From Primulina eburnea (taxonomy: Eukaryota; Streptophyta; Magnoliopsida; Lamiales; Gesneriaceae), in NCBI RefSeq assembly GCF_022965805.1, contig NC_133103.1, positions 25,817,462 through 25,881,461 on the forward strand: a stretch of DNA of 64,000 nt, given 5' to 3'. Under the pieces are notes generated by a model. That model ran no database searches and was not told the DNA's origin. It worked only from the letters and a program-made list of their open reading frames with translations. How positions within the stretch are numbered: position 1 is the first letter of the stretch; every line of letters begins with the position of its first letter. Positions 1-10,815 of this stretch are shown here, piece by piece. The position numbers and the translations under genes are program-made.

Positions 1-1603
1 AAGGAATTAAACATGAGGCAAACAAGGTGGATTGAACTTCTGAAAGATTACGATTTATCGATCAATTATCATCCGGGGAAGGCAAATAAAGTAGCAGATG
101 CGTGGAGCCGAAGGAACATTGGAAAAGTAAGCTTCTCTTTTCTATCAGCGCAACCATGCCTTCGAGAAGCAATGAAACAAAGCCAAGATCCCTCCATCAC
201 GAAGATTAAAGAACAAATTCAAGAAGGAAAAACCCAAGAGTTCCAGACCGATGAGAATGGTGTTCTCTGGATGAGAATCAACGTTTGTGCGTACCAGACA
301 TCAATGGAATTCGGGAAGAAGTGATGTCCGAGGCACATAAGTCGAAATTTTCAGTCTACCCGGGAAGCACCAAGATGTACCGAGATTTGAAAAATAATTA
401 CTGGTGGAATGGAATGAAGAAAGGCATAGCTGTCTTTGTTTCCAGGTGCTTAACCTATTAACAAGTCAATGCGGAACATCAACGGCCTGGAGTACTCCTA
501 CAACCTTTAGAAATACCAAAATGGAAGTGGGATAACATCTCCATGGACTTCGTAGTAGGGCCTCCAAAATCAAGGCAAGGTCATGATGAGATTTGGGTAA
601 TCATTGACAGATTGACTAAATCTGTCCATTTCTTACCGGTTCAGATGAATTAAAACCTGGATAAATTAGCCACCATGTACATGGACAACATAATGAGATT
701 ACACGGAGTTCCGGTAAGTATATTATCTGACAGAGATCCAACATTCGTATCACGATTTTGGAAAAATTTTCAAAAGGCTATGGGGACTATAGTCACTCTC
801 AGGACGGCCTTTCATCCATAGACTGATGGCCAAGCTGAAAGGACAATTCAAACCTTCGAGGACATGTTGAGGGCATGTGCTATGGATTTTCATGGAAATT
901 GGAGTGAACACTTCCCTCTGATAGAATTTGCCTATAATAACATCTATCACAGTAGCATCGAAATGGCTCCGTATGAAGCATTGTATGGCCGAAAGTGTAG
1001 GTCACCTCTGTACTGGGATGAAGTTAGAGAAAAGGCTATCACTAGACCTGAGCTTGTTCAAGTGACAATTGACAAAGTAGCCATAATCAGAGAGAGACTC
1101 AAACAGCTCAAGATCGACAAAAGAGCTGGGCTGATTTAAAGCAAAGACCGTTGGAACTGGAAGTCGGTGAAAAAGCTTATGTGAAAGTCCCACCTATGAA
1201 AGGAGTGGTTCGGTACAGCAAGTCCGGAAAGTTAAATCCAAGATATGTCGGACCCTTGAGATACTGGAAAAAGTGGGAACCCTAGCCTACCGACTGGCTT
1301 TACCACCAGACATGTCCAAAATTTACAACGTTTTCCATGTCTCACAACTAAGGAAATATGTCCATGACCCGAGTCACATCCTTAAAGTTGCACCGCTGAT
1401 GATCGAAGGACACCTGAACGAAGAGCTGAAATATGAAGAGGTCCCTACTCGAATAGTGGACACCAAAGATCAAGTGCTGAGACACCGAACAATTTCATAT
1501 GTCAAAATACAGTAGTCAAATCATACTGAACGAGAAGCAACTTGAGAACTTAGAAGAAAAGATGTGCACTCAATATCCTCATCTCTTTAAAAGATCGAGT
1601 TGA
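1..1603 (+). pseudogene. Ty3/gypsy pol remnant: RNase H end, integrase, C-terminal tail
   Basis: Reading across several frames gives the end of RNase H ([15 protein letters not shown], where ALSRR is usual), then the integrase region with [57 protein letters not shown] and [10 protein letters not shown]. These hold the catalytic Asp, Asp and Glu positions of the DDE core. A tail follows with [40 protein letters not shown] and a chromodomain-like end finishing at QYPHLFKRSS. There are stops at about 460 (LTY-stop), 650, 822 and 1138, and a frame change before 1273. The protein would have cut and joined element DNA into the host genome. This copy cannot make it. Family assignment is firm. The lineage is probably a chromovirus but was not resolved. 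Confidence 0.9.
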
Positions 1604-1644
1604 TCCAAATTTCGAGGGCGAAACTTCCAATAAGGAAGGTGGGA

Positions 1645-3076
1645 TGTGAGAACCCGGAATTTCCGAAGCAAATCATGTAAGAAATAAAACTCGAAATTAA
1701 GCTCAAAACTTTAAGCTTAACCATAAAACTCAACAATAAAATTAAAATTTCAGCTAACACGGCTCGAGGGAAGAACTCAAAAGCTCGAGGAGTAGCTCAA
1801 AAGGAATCTATGCTAGGAGAAACTGAAATAATCAAAGTGTCTTCACCGGAGGAGTGAAACCCCAACTGATGAACTCAATCTTTTAGCTTAAGGAAACTCA
1901 ACCTTTCTTGTCCTAAAAGAACCAAAAAGGGATCTAGGAGAAGAGCTAAAGGAATAGGCATAATTAATGTGCAGGGAGTAACCCTTGAGTTGATCAATGT
2001 GACCCTTGATTCTTGGATAACCTTTGACCACATTGATGGCTTTTCTTGTGCACCAAGGGGACGGCCATGGGGTGTTGAAAAACCATTTTTTTCACCTATA
2101 AATACGGCACTATATGCTGAAGAAACCACACCCGAAAATCCACAAGAAAAATCGGTCATCTCCTCCTCCAAGCAACTCTTGGCCGCCACTAGCAAGAGAG
2201 AAGAAGGAAGATTTGCTCCGGCTATTTCGTACAGTGAATTGCTGCTTATACTATCGCGAGGATCCTGTCCAAATTCGGTCACCGTTCGTCCAAGTTTGAA
2301 CAAGTTCCGTACCGCACTGTAAGTGGGTTTTTGTTATGTACTTTTATTGTAATTTAAAATTTGTGTACAAATATCATGACATGCATGTATGTGTGTCTAT
2401 TAATATTCTTTTCGGTACTGCACTGGTAAGTTCTGTTCGGTAAATCTGATTATGTGATACACTGTTACAATTCGAATTTGATGTGAGACGAATTGTAATT
2501 CTGTCTGGCCCCCATCAGTGGGCATAAAAATGTGTTCTGGTCTTACCTCTTAGAGGACTAACATATTGGGGACAATTTGACCATGGAAAATGAGAAAAGT
2601 AATAGGGTTGTGTTTGTTCTGATTTATTCTGAATTATCTGATAACTTTTGTCTCATATTTCAAATTTGATTTGGTTCTGATAAGTCAGTTTAATAAGTCT
2701 TGAAATTCTGCTAAAAGATTCTTTAAAATTATCTCTATACGTATCTATGAAAATCGATCGGCCCCCACTTGCTGAGTGTTTCCCAAATCACTCACCTCTA
2801 ACATCTCTCCTCGGATAAGAATGGGGAAGAATTGAATGAGGAGGAGCAAGCCACGTCTAGGGCTGGTGATCGCACCAAAAGATATAGAATCAAGATTTTG
2901 TATTTATTTCGCTTCCCAATTCTAATGTAATTTTTATTCTGTGGTCATTGTAAAGACAATATTTTGTTTTATGAAAAAGACTATTTTTTGGCTAATTGCT
3001 ACGAGGCTTAATTGTTTTCATGTAAATTGATAAACAATGCCGGATGTCACCGACGCCTCGGTCTCGGGGCGTGACA
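1645..3076 (+). repeat. 3' LTR of the first Ty3/gypsy element
   Basis: The LTR begins TGTGAGAACCCGG immediately after a purine-rich tract (AAGGAAGGTGGGA) and ends GGGGCGTGACA, giving TG...CA ends and about 1.43 kb. A TATA-like CTATAAATACGG near 2097 is a plausible U3 promoter. The 3' boundary is where sequence with glutamine synthetase homology begins a little downstream. No second copy of this LTR is in the window, although the fragment at 42955-43820 has a related end. Confidence 0.8.
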
Positions 3077-3213
3077 ACTTTTTTGCAAATTTTGTCGACA
3101 ATGTATGTTTTCAACAACATTGGGTGTTAACGAATAAAGAAACTCGATAGCGTTCCTCAAAGTTTGTGTTAATAATAGAGTTTTGTGACGATATTCTTCT
3201 TTTGGAAACCGAC

Positions 3214-4315
3214 TTATATTAGGTATGGCATTGAACAAGAGTACACTTCACTACAAAACAGTGTAAAATGGCCATTGGGTTGCCTACACTCTAGTTAAAG
3301 GCTTGCTTCAAATGGATGCTTCACATAGTGGGAATTTCGAGTTGGTCCCAGTGTAGGAATTGAAGCTGGGGATCACATCTGGTGTACGAGGCTCTCTCAC
3401 TGGATCCAAAGCCAATTGAGGTAAGAATCTTCTGTTAATTAAACTCTATGTTTGTTTTTACCTCATTTTGTTTTGTCCAAAAACAAGAATATCTAATTTA
3501 CTGTCATGATGAAACATTCAGGGTTACTGGAATGGAGCAGGATGCCACACAAACTACAGTAATCATAAATTATCTTGATTCTAACAGCGATTCGCTTCCT
3601 ATTCACATGGAGTCTTTGCCCCAAAGCACCCTCAAAAGCTTGCTTTATTAGATCTTTATTGCTTAAGCACTTCTATTTGGATAAAACAGGCTTGTTTAAA
3701 TGCATGGTCTGCTTGTACCAGGAAAATTTATTATTAATTATTGATTTTTTTCAGCACCAAAAGGAGGGTTTGACTTGATCAAGAAGGCGATTTTGAACCT
3801 CTCTCTACGCCACAAAGAGCATATCAGTGCTTATGGAGAAGGAAATGAGAGAAGATGGACAGGAAAGCAGGAAACTGCCAGTATCAACTCTTTTTCATGG
3901 GTATGATATGATTGGTACTTCCACGTACATTTTTCGACACCTTAGATATAAGCAAATGGAAAAATAGGCAAACAAATCTTTCTTGAATGCATGCTCATAT
4001 CGTTTCATAATGATTTGCAGGGAGTCGCTGACTGTAGCTGCTCGATTCGTGTGGGACGTGACACAGAGAAGAATGGCAAAGGTTTGAATATCCCATTTTT
4101 CCCTTGTGGACAATATAAAGGAATGTTCTAGTATTTCTCATGTGCTCTTCTTGATAATTACTTTCTTTAGTAAAGGTTTTTTGTAAGATAGACGCCCAGC
4201 ATCTAACATGGATCCATACGTTGTGACTGCATTACATGCCGAATCTACAATCTTGTGGGAGCCAACGCTTGAAGCTGAAGCTCTTGCTGCTCAAAAACTT
4301 GCGTCGAATGTGTAG
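3214..4315 (+). pseudogene. GLN2: Chloroplast-type glutamine synthetase (GS2), decayed 3' gene fragment with introns
   Basis: Glutamine synthetase makes glutamine from glutamate, ammonia and ATP, and GS2 is the plastid form. Exon pieces read in order: YGIEQEYTSLQNSVKWPLG (about 3219-3280), [18 protein letters not shown] (about 3333), LDPKPIE before a GTAAG donor at 3420, GYWNGAGCHTNYS (about 3522, where GDWNGAGC is usual), [20 protein letters not shown] to 3900, GVADCSCSIRVGRDTEKNGKG after an AG at 4020, then [20 protein letters not shown] and the C-terminus [10 protein letters not shown] with TAG at 4313-4315. Introns survive, so it is not a processed copy. The segment between IWC and LDPKPIE is deleted, the early exons are absent and the frame is broken, so no enzyme can be made. 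Upstream sequence is cut off by the gypsy LTR at 3076. The family is certain. GS2 rather than GS1 rests on the C-terminal wording. Confidence 0.88.
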
Positions 4316-5058
4316 AAAGCCATCGAACATTGAAGGGAGCAAAAATGCAGCATGGGCTAAATTCAAAAATTCTTGTTCTATATTCCTGAGACCACTTTTG
4401 ATGTCTGTGAATAAGGACACAAATTGGCAATTCCTCATGCACTCAGAAAAATCGCTGGTCGAGCAAAACTTGCACAGTAAAATCTCCAATAAAAATAAAT
4501 AAAAATTCAGGCTCGAAATAATCGCAAGTGCACGATGTCAAGTTATAGTAAAACGTATAAGAGTACGAGTATCGATCCCACAGAGATTGATTAGACAAAT
4601 TTACTTTAAATTAAATTCTTTAATTAATTAAAACGACAATTGAATTACTTATTAACTAAATTAATACTAAAACACTAAATTGAAACAAACACATTAAAAA
4701 TAATATAAACTAAAATAATAAATAAGCGAGTGTTAGGATCTCGGTTCACCCACCCGTCGTTAATTTAATTAATTAATATCGACACTGATTTACGCTATTG
4801 ACAGGATTTCCTAAGCAATTAACATACTCTCTCGAGCTATGCTAAACTAATTCTACACGAAAGAATAATAAAATCTCTTTTATTATTTACTAACGGTGAA
4901 TTGCATGTCGATCTATGAAATCCCTTAGTTTTCGCTCTACTGGACTATGACTACCAACGTGTATCCAACTTCATATCTCTATGTAAATTGTAGATCCACG
5001 GATTATGCTACTTCTTCCTATCGCAAGTTATTCTCTCGAACTCACCCACAATATTAGA

Positions 5059-5088
5059 CTAGCGACCGATGCACACGCGTTGCGTGTG
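5059..5088 (-). other. Helitron 3' terminus: hairpin plus CTAG
   Basis: A 7-bp stem (CACACGC and GCGTGTG) with a 3-nt loop lies at 5072-5088, and nine bases separate it from CTAG at 5059-5062. This is the standard replication-termination structure of plant Helitrons, read on the minus strand. Confidence 0.85.
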
Positions 5089-6045
5089 TTATAAAATTTT
5101 AAATATCATGATTTATATATATAAAATATGATTTAATTATGTTAATTTACAGAACCAATAAAATATGATAAAAAATATTACAAAATAAATTATGTATGTG
5201 GGCAATAAATAAAGTATTAAGCATTGAAATGTTTAAATTAAAAAATCATAATTACATGCACAAAACCATGTCATTAAATTCAAGCCACAAATGACTCATA
5301 TTTCAGGAATTTAGAAACGAAATATACATAAAATCTTCACTTCCATTTACATATCTCTTGAAAAAACAAAGTCGAACTCAAAAACACAAATCCAAGTTCA
5401 ATCCCTAAAAAACAAAGCAACGGTGCATTTCATACAATGAGTTTGAAAATAATAAAGGTATAAAATAGGTTGATAATGAGAAAATAACTATAATATTAAT
5501 CAATGGACAAAAGCGTCACATAAAAATTCAGTTTTTGACACCTAAAAATCTAAAAAAAAATCCCAACTTAACGCGACACAAATAGAACCAAAAAGTATAA
5601 TTCGATAATGTTGGAATGAAATTTTTCAATAAACTACTAATCAGTCAAATAGACTTTTATTGTACATTTTGTCAAGCATTTTATGAAAAATATATTAAAG
5701 CTTTAACTTTTAATTATCTTGCTTGGGTTTAAAGTTTCCAACAAATATATACTCTAAATAATTCAAGTAATAGACTCCACTTTAAATAAGTAGAAAATTT
5801 TGGAACGGGAAAGAAAATCAGATCATCCTAAGCTCACATTTTTCACCTAGGGTAAAACAGTAGCGGGCCTCAAGTTTGCAAACACTTTAAAACTCTCCTG
5901 AAGCTGAAGCAACCCAGTCTCAGGCTTTAGGTGTCTTATTATGAACAAATTTATACCTTCGCATCAAATTGAAAAGGTAACAAAATAGTGAATACGAAGA
6001 ATGCAAAACAAAAGTACAATGCATTTGCCTTTATATAGACATACT

Positions 6046-6453
6046 AAATCTCCAATGGCTTCAAGAAGAACATCATAAGATTCTTTTGCAGCAGATAGGG
6101 GCTCGTACGGTAAGGGAACTCCAGTGAAATCCAAGGCGGCTCCACCCATTGGCATTTCCTTGAACTTCAACTCAAGTAATAGTCATCATTTTTATCTAGA
6201 TTGGTTGCATCATGGCTAAAATAAATTTACAGTCCCTTGGTGCAATAATTTCAACAAAGTCAACACACACACAAATTACCTGTTTGGCAACAGAACTTTG
6301 AGCTTCTTTGGAGGGAGGGCCAGTAACAGAGACCTTCCAAGGTAAGTGAGGATCGACCAATTTCTCCATCAATGCCTGCATCACATCCTCCGTGGGACCC
6401 ACCTCCCATTTTTCTGCCACTTATTCGGACTCCAATTCTGAACCTGAAGCCAT
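6046..6453 (-). pseudogene. Captured two-exon fragment of an unrecognised plant protein gene
   Basis: On the minus strand an ATG at 6453 opens MASGSELESE, followed by an in-frame stop, then continues VAEKWEVGPTEDVMQALMEK and LVDPHLPWKVSVTGPPSKEA to SVAKQ. A CAG-GTAATT splice donor follows at 6280. A second exon near 6170-6046 reads [20 protein letters not shown] and [20 protein letters not shown], ending at a GTATGT donor. The wording resembles the N-terminus of a conserved plant protein of unknown function, but I cannot name it. It lies wholly inside the Helitron, so it is best read as a captured genomic fragment. The early stop makes it non-coding as it stands. Confidence 0.55.
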
Positions 6454-7599
6454 TGTTTAACACCTTCGGTTCAAACACAAACCCCCCACCCAAAAAGAAG
6501 GAAAAAAACACCAACAAAAAATTTAATCATGAAAACTCATCATCAAGAAAAACACCCAAAAAAAAAAAACACACACAAAATTAAATGTAAGAAACAAAGA
6601 AAAGTATTGAAAGGGCAACTTAAAAATTGAATATTTGGTCTAAGATCAGGGTCTCAAAGAAATACTATCAAACATAAAACACTCGTCATGAAGAAAAGCC
6701 ACAAAAACACAGCGTCACGCCTGAATGAAACGACATAAACAACAACCGACATAAACAACAACCCAGAAAACTACACATGAAAACAGTTTTCACCAATCAA
6801 AACTTGAAAAAAAGAAAAAAAACAAACAAAAGAAGAAGAAACAAACCGTGTTCTCTTGTATGATACAATAGATTAAAAACATTACAATTCTTATTTTTTC
6901 ATAAACCGTTACCAGCATTGACGTATTGGCACAATTTGAGAAGAAGATATTATGTTGAAACAAAAATAAAAGCGTGGAGAAAGGAAACTGATGCGTACAG
7001 ATAAGATAAGAAACTGGTTTGTATGATGGAAATGTTGCAGGGTGGTGGAAGCGTGATAAGAGGAAGGGTAGTGCCGTGAAGTTGATAATTAGCTTTCCCA
7101 CCGCTTCCCCATTTCCTAAATCCACTGCAAAATAACAATTAAATTGAAATAGATAAAACCAACCAACAAAGATACACAACACAGAAGTGCAGTAATAACT
7201 AAGTTTTTAGCACATTGGCATTCGAAACCTTTGTAGCTCAAGAATTAGTCACACCTTTAGCGGTGTAAACGTGACTTGAGATACTTGATTCATGGACGGG
7301 CAGTATTTCTCTCGATGAGTTCAACATTCTATTAAATATTTCGCAAATTTTCCACACAGAATCATTCCAACTCACACTGCAAGGACTGGAATAAATTCTC
7401 AGAAACTATAAATGATATCAACGGGATAGATAACTTAATCTAAAAAGGCATATCTGAACAGCACTCGGTTACATATGCCCGTGTAGAAAGCAGTATTTTA
7501 AATTCATCTATTATTCCAAAAAGATATTCAGATTTCTTTAGTCAGCCAATCATATCACCATTCTTAGTAGCAGAAGCAACGAATCAGATGGTGGTCATC

Positions 7600-7696
7600 C
7601 TCCTTAGTCTAAGATTCATAAAATCCTTGTAATTTTCCTGAGCAACTGCTCCGAGGACAACCAAGAGTAGGGCACTCGTAAAAGAAATAAAAGATC
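7600..7696 (-). other. Possible captured exon with a membrane segment
   Basis: On the minus strand a pyrimidine-rich TTTTTTGCAG acceptor precedes a frame reading SFISFTSALLLVVLGAVAQE and NYKDFMNLRLRRMTTI, then a stop. The hydrophobic stretch looks like one membrane helix. The piece is short and I do not recognise it. It could be a third captured host exon in the Helitron or a chance frame. Confidence 0.3.
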
Positions 7697-8445
7697 TGCA
7701 AAAAATGTTTATTAAAAAAAATAGGAAAGAACAAAATAATCAACTCACCAGGGCCATGGATTAAAATGGACCAAATTGTCACTCTTTAAATCTGTAAAAA
7801 TCTCAAAATACGGCAAGATAACCTTCTGCCCAAGGTTTCATTGAAGGTAAAAGGCATGGAAATGAAAACAAAGTGTTTTTTCGCCGACAAAGTTGAGCTG
7901 AAGAAGGTAATAGCTAACCATAAGTTAAATTATGTGTGCGTTTGGATGCCGAAGCTTCTATAAAAAAACCAACAAAAAATGCTTTTCCAAAAAGAGTTGT
8001 GCTCGGTTTTTTTCCCCTTGAAAAAAGGCAATTAAAAAAGCCACAGACCTCAAAATGTATCTAGGTTTCTGCTTCAACTTTCTTAAAAAAAATTCACCAT
8101 TCTATTGAGTCTATTCATGCGTAGATCTGCCTTTTTTTAAGAAAAAGAATAAAAGCTTACAGACCCAGCAGGCCAGCTTAATAAAGCATTGTTTTAGATC
8201 ACTTACTTCTGCATCCCAACCGGCCTAATAACAACAAAACTCAGCATTCATATAACACATGCACAGTGGGAATAAACTTATAGACCAGACCACTTCTCGA
8301 AATTACCAATAGAGAGAGTATCATAGTGATAATGTCCAGAACAAAATTATGGTTAGTTAATAGTATCACATCAACACACACCTACTGAAAAGCGAATAAA
8401 ATACAAAAAATAATAAGCCGTTAAAGCAGTAATCAGAATAAAATA

Positions 8446-8845
8446 AATTTAAAGAGGAAAAAAATTGTAATCACCATAGGATGTTGCAGCAAAACCATCG
8501 CCGCTATGGAGGAAGGGCTGGAGTTGGGGCGTTCGAAGGACACTAAGAAGAGGATGCTGGCGTCGAGCGTCTCAACCAGCTGCTCGAAGTATGGAGGAAG
8601 ACCTATACGGTGTCCGAGGTGATACAGCAGTAATATAACTAAAAAAATTTAAAGAGGAAAATAATTGAAATCACCGTAAGGTGTTGTAGTCAAACGGCTG
8701 CCGCTGTGGAGGAGGCGCTGGAATTGGCGTGTTCGAAGGACACTAAGGAGAGGATGGCTGGTGTCCAGCTTCTCAACCAACTGCTCGAAGTGTCGAGGAA
8801 GACATATACGGCATCCGAGATGTCGTCAATCGTGGACGTATTTTA
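8446..8845 (+). repeat. 200-bp tandem duplication around the CLASP start
   Basis: Two diverged copies of a 200-bp unit run from 8446 and 8646. Each begins AATTTAAAGAGGAAA and covers CLASP leader sequence and the first coding exon, with the start codon at 8506 in the first copy and at the matching position 8706 in the second. The duplication is inside the Helitron. Confidence 0.75.
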
Positions 8846-9110
8846 TATCTTCCGAGAGAAAACAATTTTCTCAGTTTTTAAGTGTGCTCTATACAGAGCG
8901 CTGGCCTCGGCAGCCGTGCTTTCCGGCAAGCATTTGAAACTCCACTTCAATGCGTTTGTTTTGGAAGGGAAGAAGCGGAGGCAACGTGGACGTGTGTTTA
9001 GATTTTCTGAGAGACAAAATTTTTGAGTTCGTCGGGGTGCTCTACAGGCGCTGGCCTCGGCCGTCCACTTCAATGCGATTGTTGTGGAAGGGAAGAGGCG
9101 ACAATTTGAG
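8506..9110 (+). pseudogene. CLASP: CLASP (microtubule-associated protein) N-terminal fragments captured by Helitron
   Basis: CLASP proteins bind microtubule plus ends and stabilise cortical microtubules in plants. The second copy, from 8706, reads MEEALELACSKDTKERMAGV, QLLNQLLEVSRKTYTASEMS and SIVD, and later ALASAAVLSGKHLKLHFNAF. These match the start of plant CLASP, with its first TOG-like helical repeats. Its start codon is GTG. The first copy at 8506 keeps ATG but shifts frame within about 20 codons. A third partial repeat of the SAAVLSG-to-LHFNA region lies at about 9037-9100. There is no downstream CLASP sequence, so this is a captured first-exon region, not a gene. It runs on the strand opposite to the Helitron. 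Confidence 0.75.
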
Positions 9111-9593
9111 TGTGAGGGAAGAAATAATCTGATTGGATCTTGAGAAAACGTGGAGATATGGAGTTAGGAAATAAATAATCTGATTGGAGATGTAGAAAGA
9201 GTGGAGAGATGGAGCGAGGGTAATTTAGGGAGATTGAAAAACAGACCAAGACACCACTAATTAGTTATTCTAATATGTTTAACTTTAATAAATAGTAAAA
9301 GATATTATTAAAGTTAGCTAGGCTTTAACAATTCAATGTAAAATAATAGCACAATCAAGAATGAATCAAAAGTCGAGAATTAAATAATCAAACAACGGTT
9401 CGGGGTCGGATCCCCTAAATCCTAACTACAATAAAAGAGTAAAGAGAAAACGCTGTTGAGTTCTTGTTCCGATTCCGTTGAGCTATCGCCTGCTACAGTG
9501 CTCTCCCTTCCAAATCGCGGCGCCTCTTCTCGTGTATTAGGTTAGGTGGTTTTATAGAGTCCATAAAATTTGGAAACAAATCTTCTCGGATTT

Positions 9594-9790
9594 CGTCGCT
9601 CGCTAGGGCGGCCACTTTTGACCGCTGGGGCGAGTGGTTCTCGAATAAAAATCCTTGGCCGCGTCTTTGGTCTCGCTGGGGCGGTCACTTTTGACCGCCC
9701 TAGCGAGAGGTTCGCGCAAATACTCCTCGGCTGGATTAAAATGCTCGCTGGGGCGGTCACTTTTGACCGCCCTAGCGAGGCATTCTCGCT
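9594..9790. repeat. Array of three GC-rich hairpin units
   Basis: Three copies of a unit of about 36 nt occur near 9598, 9683 and 9747. Each has CTCGCTGGGGCGGTCA on one side, a short CTTT centre and TGACCGCCCTAGCGAG on the other, so each folds into a long hairpin. Spacers between units differ. The array lies in the right arm of the split repeat. Confidence 0.8.
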
Positions 9791-10374
9791 GCTCTGCATA
9801 TAAAATCCCTCTTTTTGGTCCAATTCCTACAAAACAACCACAAAATACACGAGATTAGCCAAATGCTAAATAATGCTAAATGAATGCTAAATTAAACTAA
9901 ACAAACTAATATAATGCATGAATGCGACTCAAAACTAACACTAAAAACACGTAAAAATGAGTCCTATCAATCGCTTCAACGCAAGTTGCTGGGATTGGTT
10001 TTCTTGAATATCTTAGGCAGTCTTTCAATATTTAACGTTCATGTGGAACTTATTTTCTTTGTTGAAAGGACTAAAAGTTCAGATGTCTATTTCTTCAAGT
10101 TTCATGTTCGTGCTGGAAATCGAATCGACGCCAATGAACCATCCGTCCGTGCAAATTGTTTTCAATGGTACTAGTCCCGGCTAATAGGCGTCCTATTTTT
10201 TTACTTGTGGTCAGTTCTAGGAAAGAAATTTGAATAATTGGATTTCAAATTTGAAATTCATTGTCATGTCCGGAAAAATTACACATCGATAAGTCCTAAA
10301 TAATTTCAAACTCATGGACTTATGAATCAAGCAAACATGTTAACGCTATCCTCGGGTAAAGAGAGGGCACAACT

Positions 10375-10490
10375 TATTGAACAGAGGTTTTAAGACAAAC
10401 ACCTTCGATCTATATATGTGAACGTGTTTCAGCCGCAGAGCCATTGGCTCGGAAGGTGTGTTTAGGCATGTCTCAAACCTCTAATGAACA
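10375..10490 (+). other. Imperfect foldback, microRNA-precursor-like
   Basis: The left arm (ATTGAACAGAGGTTTTAAGA to AACACCTTCG) pairs with the right arm (CGGAAGGTGTGTTTAGGCAT, GTCTCAAACCTCTAATGAAC) across a loop of about 40 nt, with small bulges. Size and shape suit a plant microRNA precursor or a decayed inverted repeat. Neither arm matches a conserved plant microRNA that I know. Confidence 0.35.
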
Positions 10491-10667
10491 TTTCATGCGC
10501 AAAGGCACACCAAGTAAGAAAAACCATAGAAAACAACTCCTCAAATGGCACAACTCAAAAACTGTCATCCAGTTTTGAAGATTTGAACTGAATCACGAAC
10601 GAAATGAATATTAACCAACTCGGACATGAATGGAAGTGATCTAAAGGTTAAAGCAGCCTTTGGAATC

Positions 10668-10815
10668 TTAATTCTCAATAGCAGAGCCCCCGAAACACAG
10701 GGATGTCTTTGCTGCAACGGATCTGTTCATAAGATTAAGAATTTGTTGCAGACTAAACTTGTTATCAAATTTTCCCTTTCCTAACTTCTTATGCCCTTCA
10801 TAATTCAAAATCAAT
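10668..10815 (-). other. Candidate last exon of an unrecognised gene
   Basis: On the minus strand an ATGTGCAG acceptor leads into LILNYEGHKKLGKGKFDNKF, SLQQILNLMNRSVAAKTSLC and FGGSAIEN, then TAA. The composition and the splice site look like real protein sequence. No upstream exon is obvious before the BSD gene, which sits upstream on the same strand. It may be the tail of a broken gene or chance. I do not recognise it. Confidence 0.3.

Larger units (their letters stand above)
1..3076 (+). mobile_element. Ty3/gypsy retrotransposon, 3' part with 3' LTR
   Basis: The window opens inside the RNase H end of a gypsy pol region. It continues through integrase and the C-terminal tail into a purine-rich tract just before an LTR. 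The 5' LTR, gag, protease and most of reverse transcriptase lie outside the window, so the target duplication cannot be checked. The order RNase H, integrase, LTR is diagnostic of Ty3/gypsy rather than Ty1/copia. Many in-frame stops show an old, inactive copy. Confidence 0.9.
5059..9302 (-). mobile_element. Non-autonomous Helitron with captured gene fragments
   Basis: Read on the minus strand the element starts TCTTTTACTATTTATTAAAG after a host A. It ends with a hairpin, a 9-nt spacer and CTAG before a host T. This matches the Helitron rule of insertion between A and T with no target duplication. Removing it rejoins the surrounding repeat cleanly. No Rep/helicase reading frame is present, so it depends on an autonomous partner. 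It carries a two-exon fragment of an unrecognised plant gene, a possible membrane-segment exon and a rearranged start of CLASP. Apart from these, the roughly 4.2 kb is AT-rich with no coding signal I can support. Confidence 0.85.
4526..9969 (-). repeat. Solo-LTR-like dispersed repeat, split by a Helitron
   Basis: The two arms are 4526-5058 and 9303-9969. Removing 5059-9302 leaves one continuous repeat of about 1.2 kb. Read on the minus strand it starts TGATAGGACTCA and ends near GTGCACTT. A 5-bp direct repeat ATCGC flanks it at 4521-4525 and 9970-9974, with a shared A before it. The end is not the usual CA, so the boundary may be off by a few bases. The wording near the end (a GATCGATACTCG-type motif before GTGCACTTGCG) recalls LTR ends of large plant gypsy elements. 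It holds no coding sequence. Confidence 0.55.

Noticed and set aside
1875..2322. Open frames of 117 and 142 codons on opposite strands
   Set aside because: They lie inside the 1645-3076 LTR, overlap each other and have no recognisable protein features.
6790..7182. 130-codon minus-strand frame with hydrophobic segments
   Set aside because: It is in AT-rich Helitron sequence with a poly-Phe end and no recognisable domain. It could be a captured fragment but I cannot support it.
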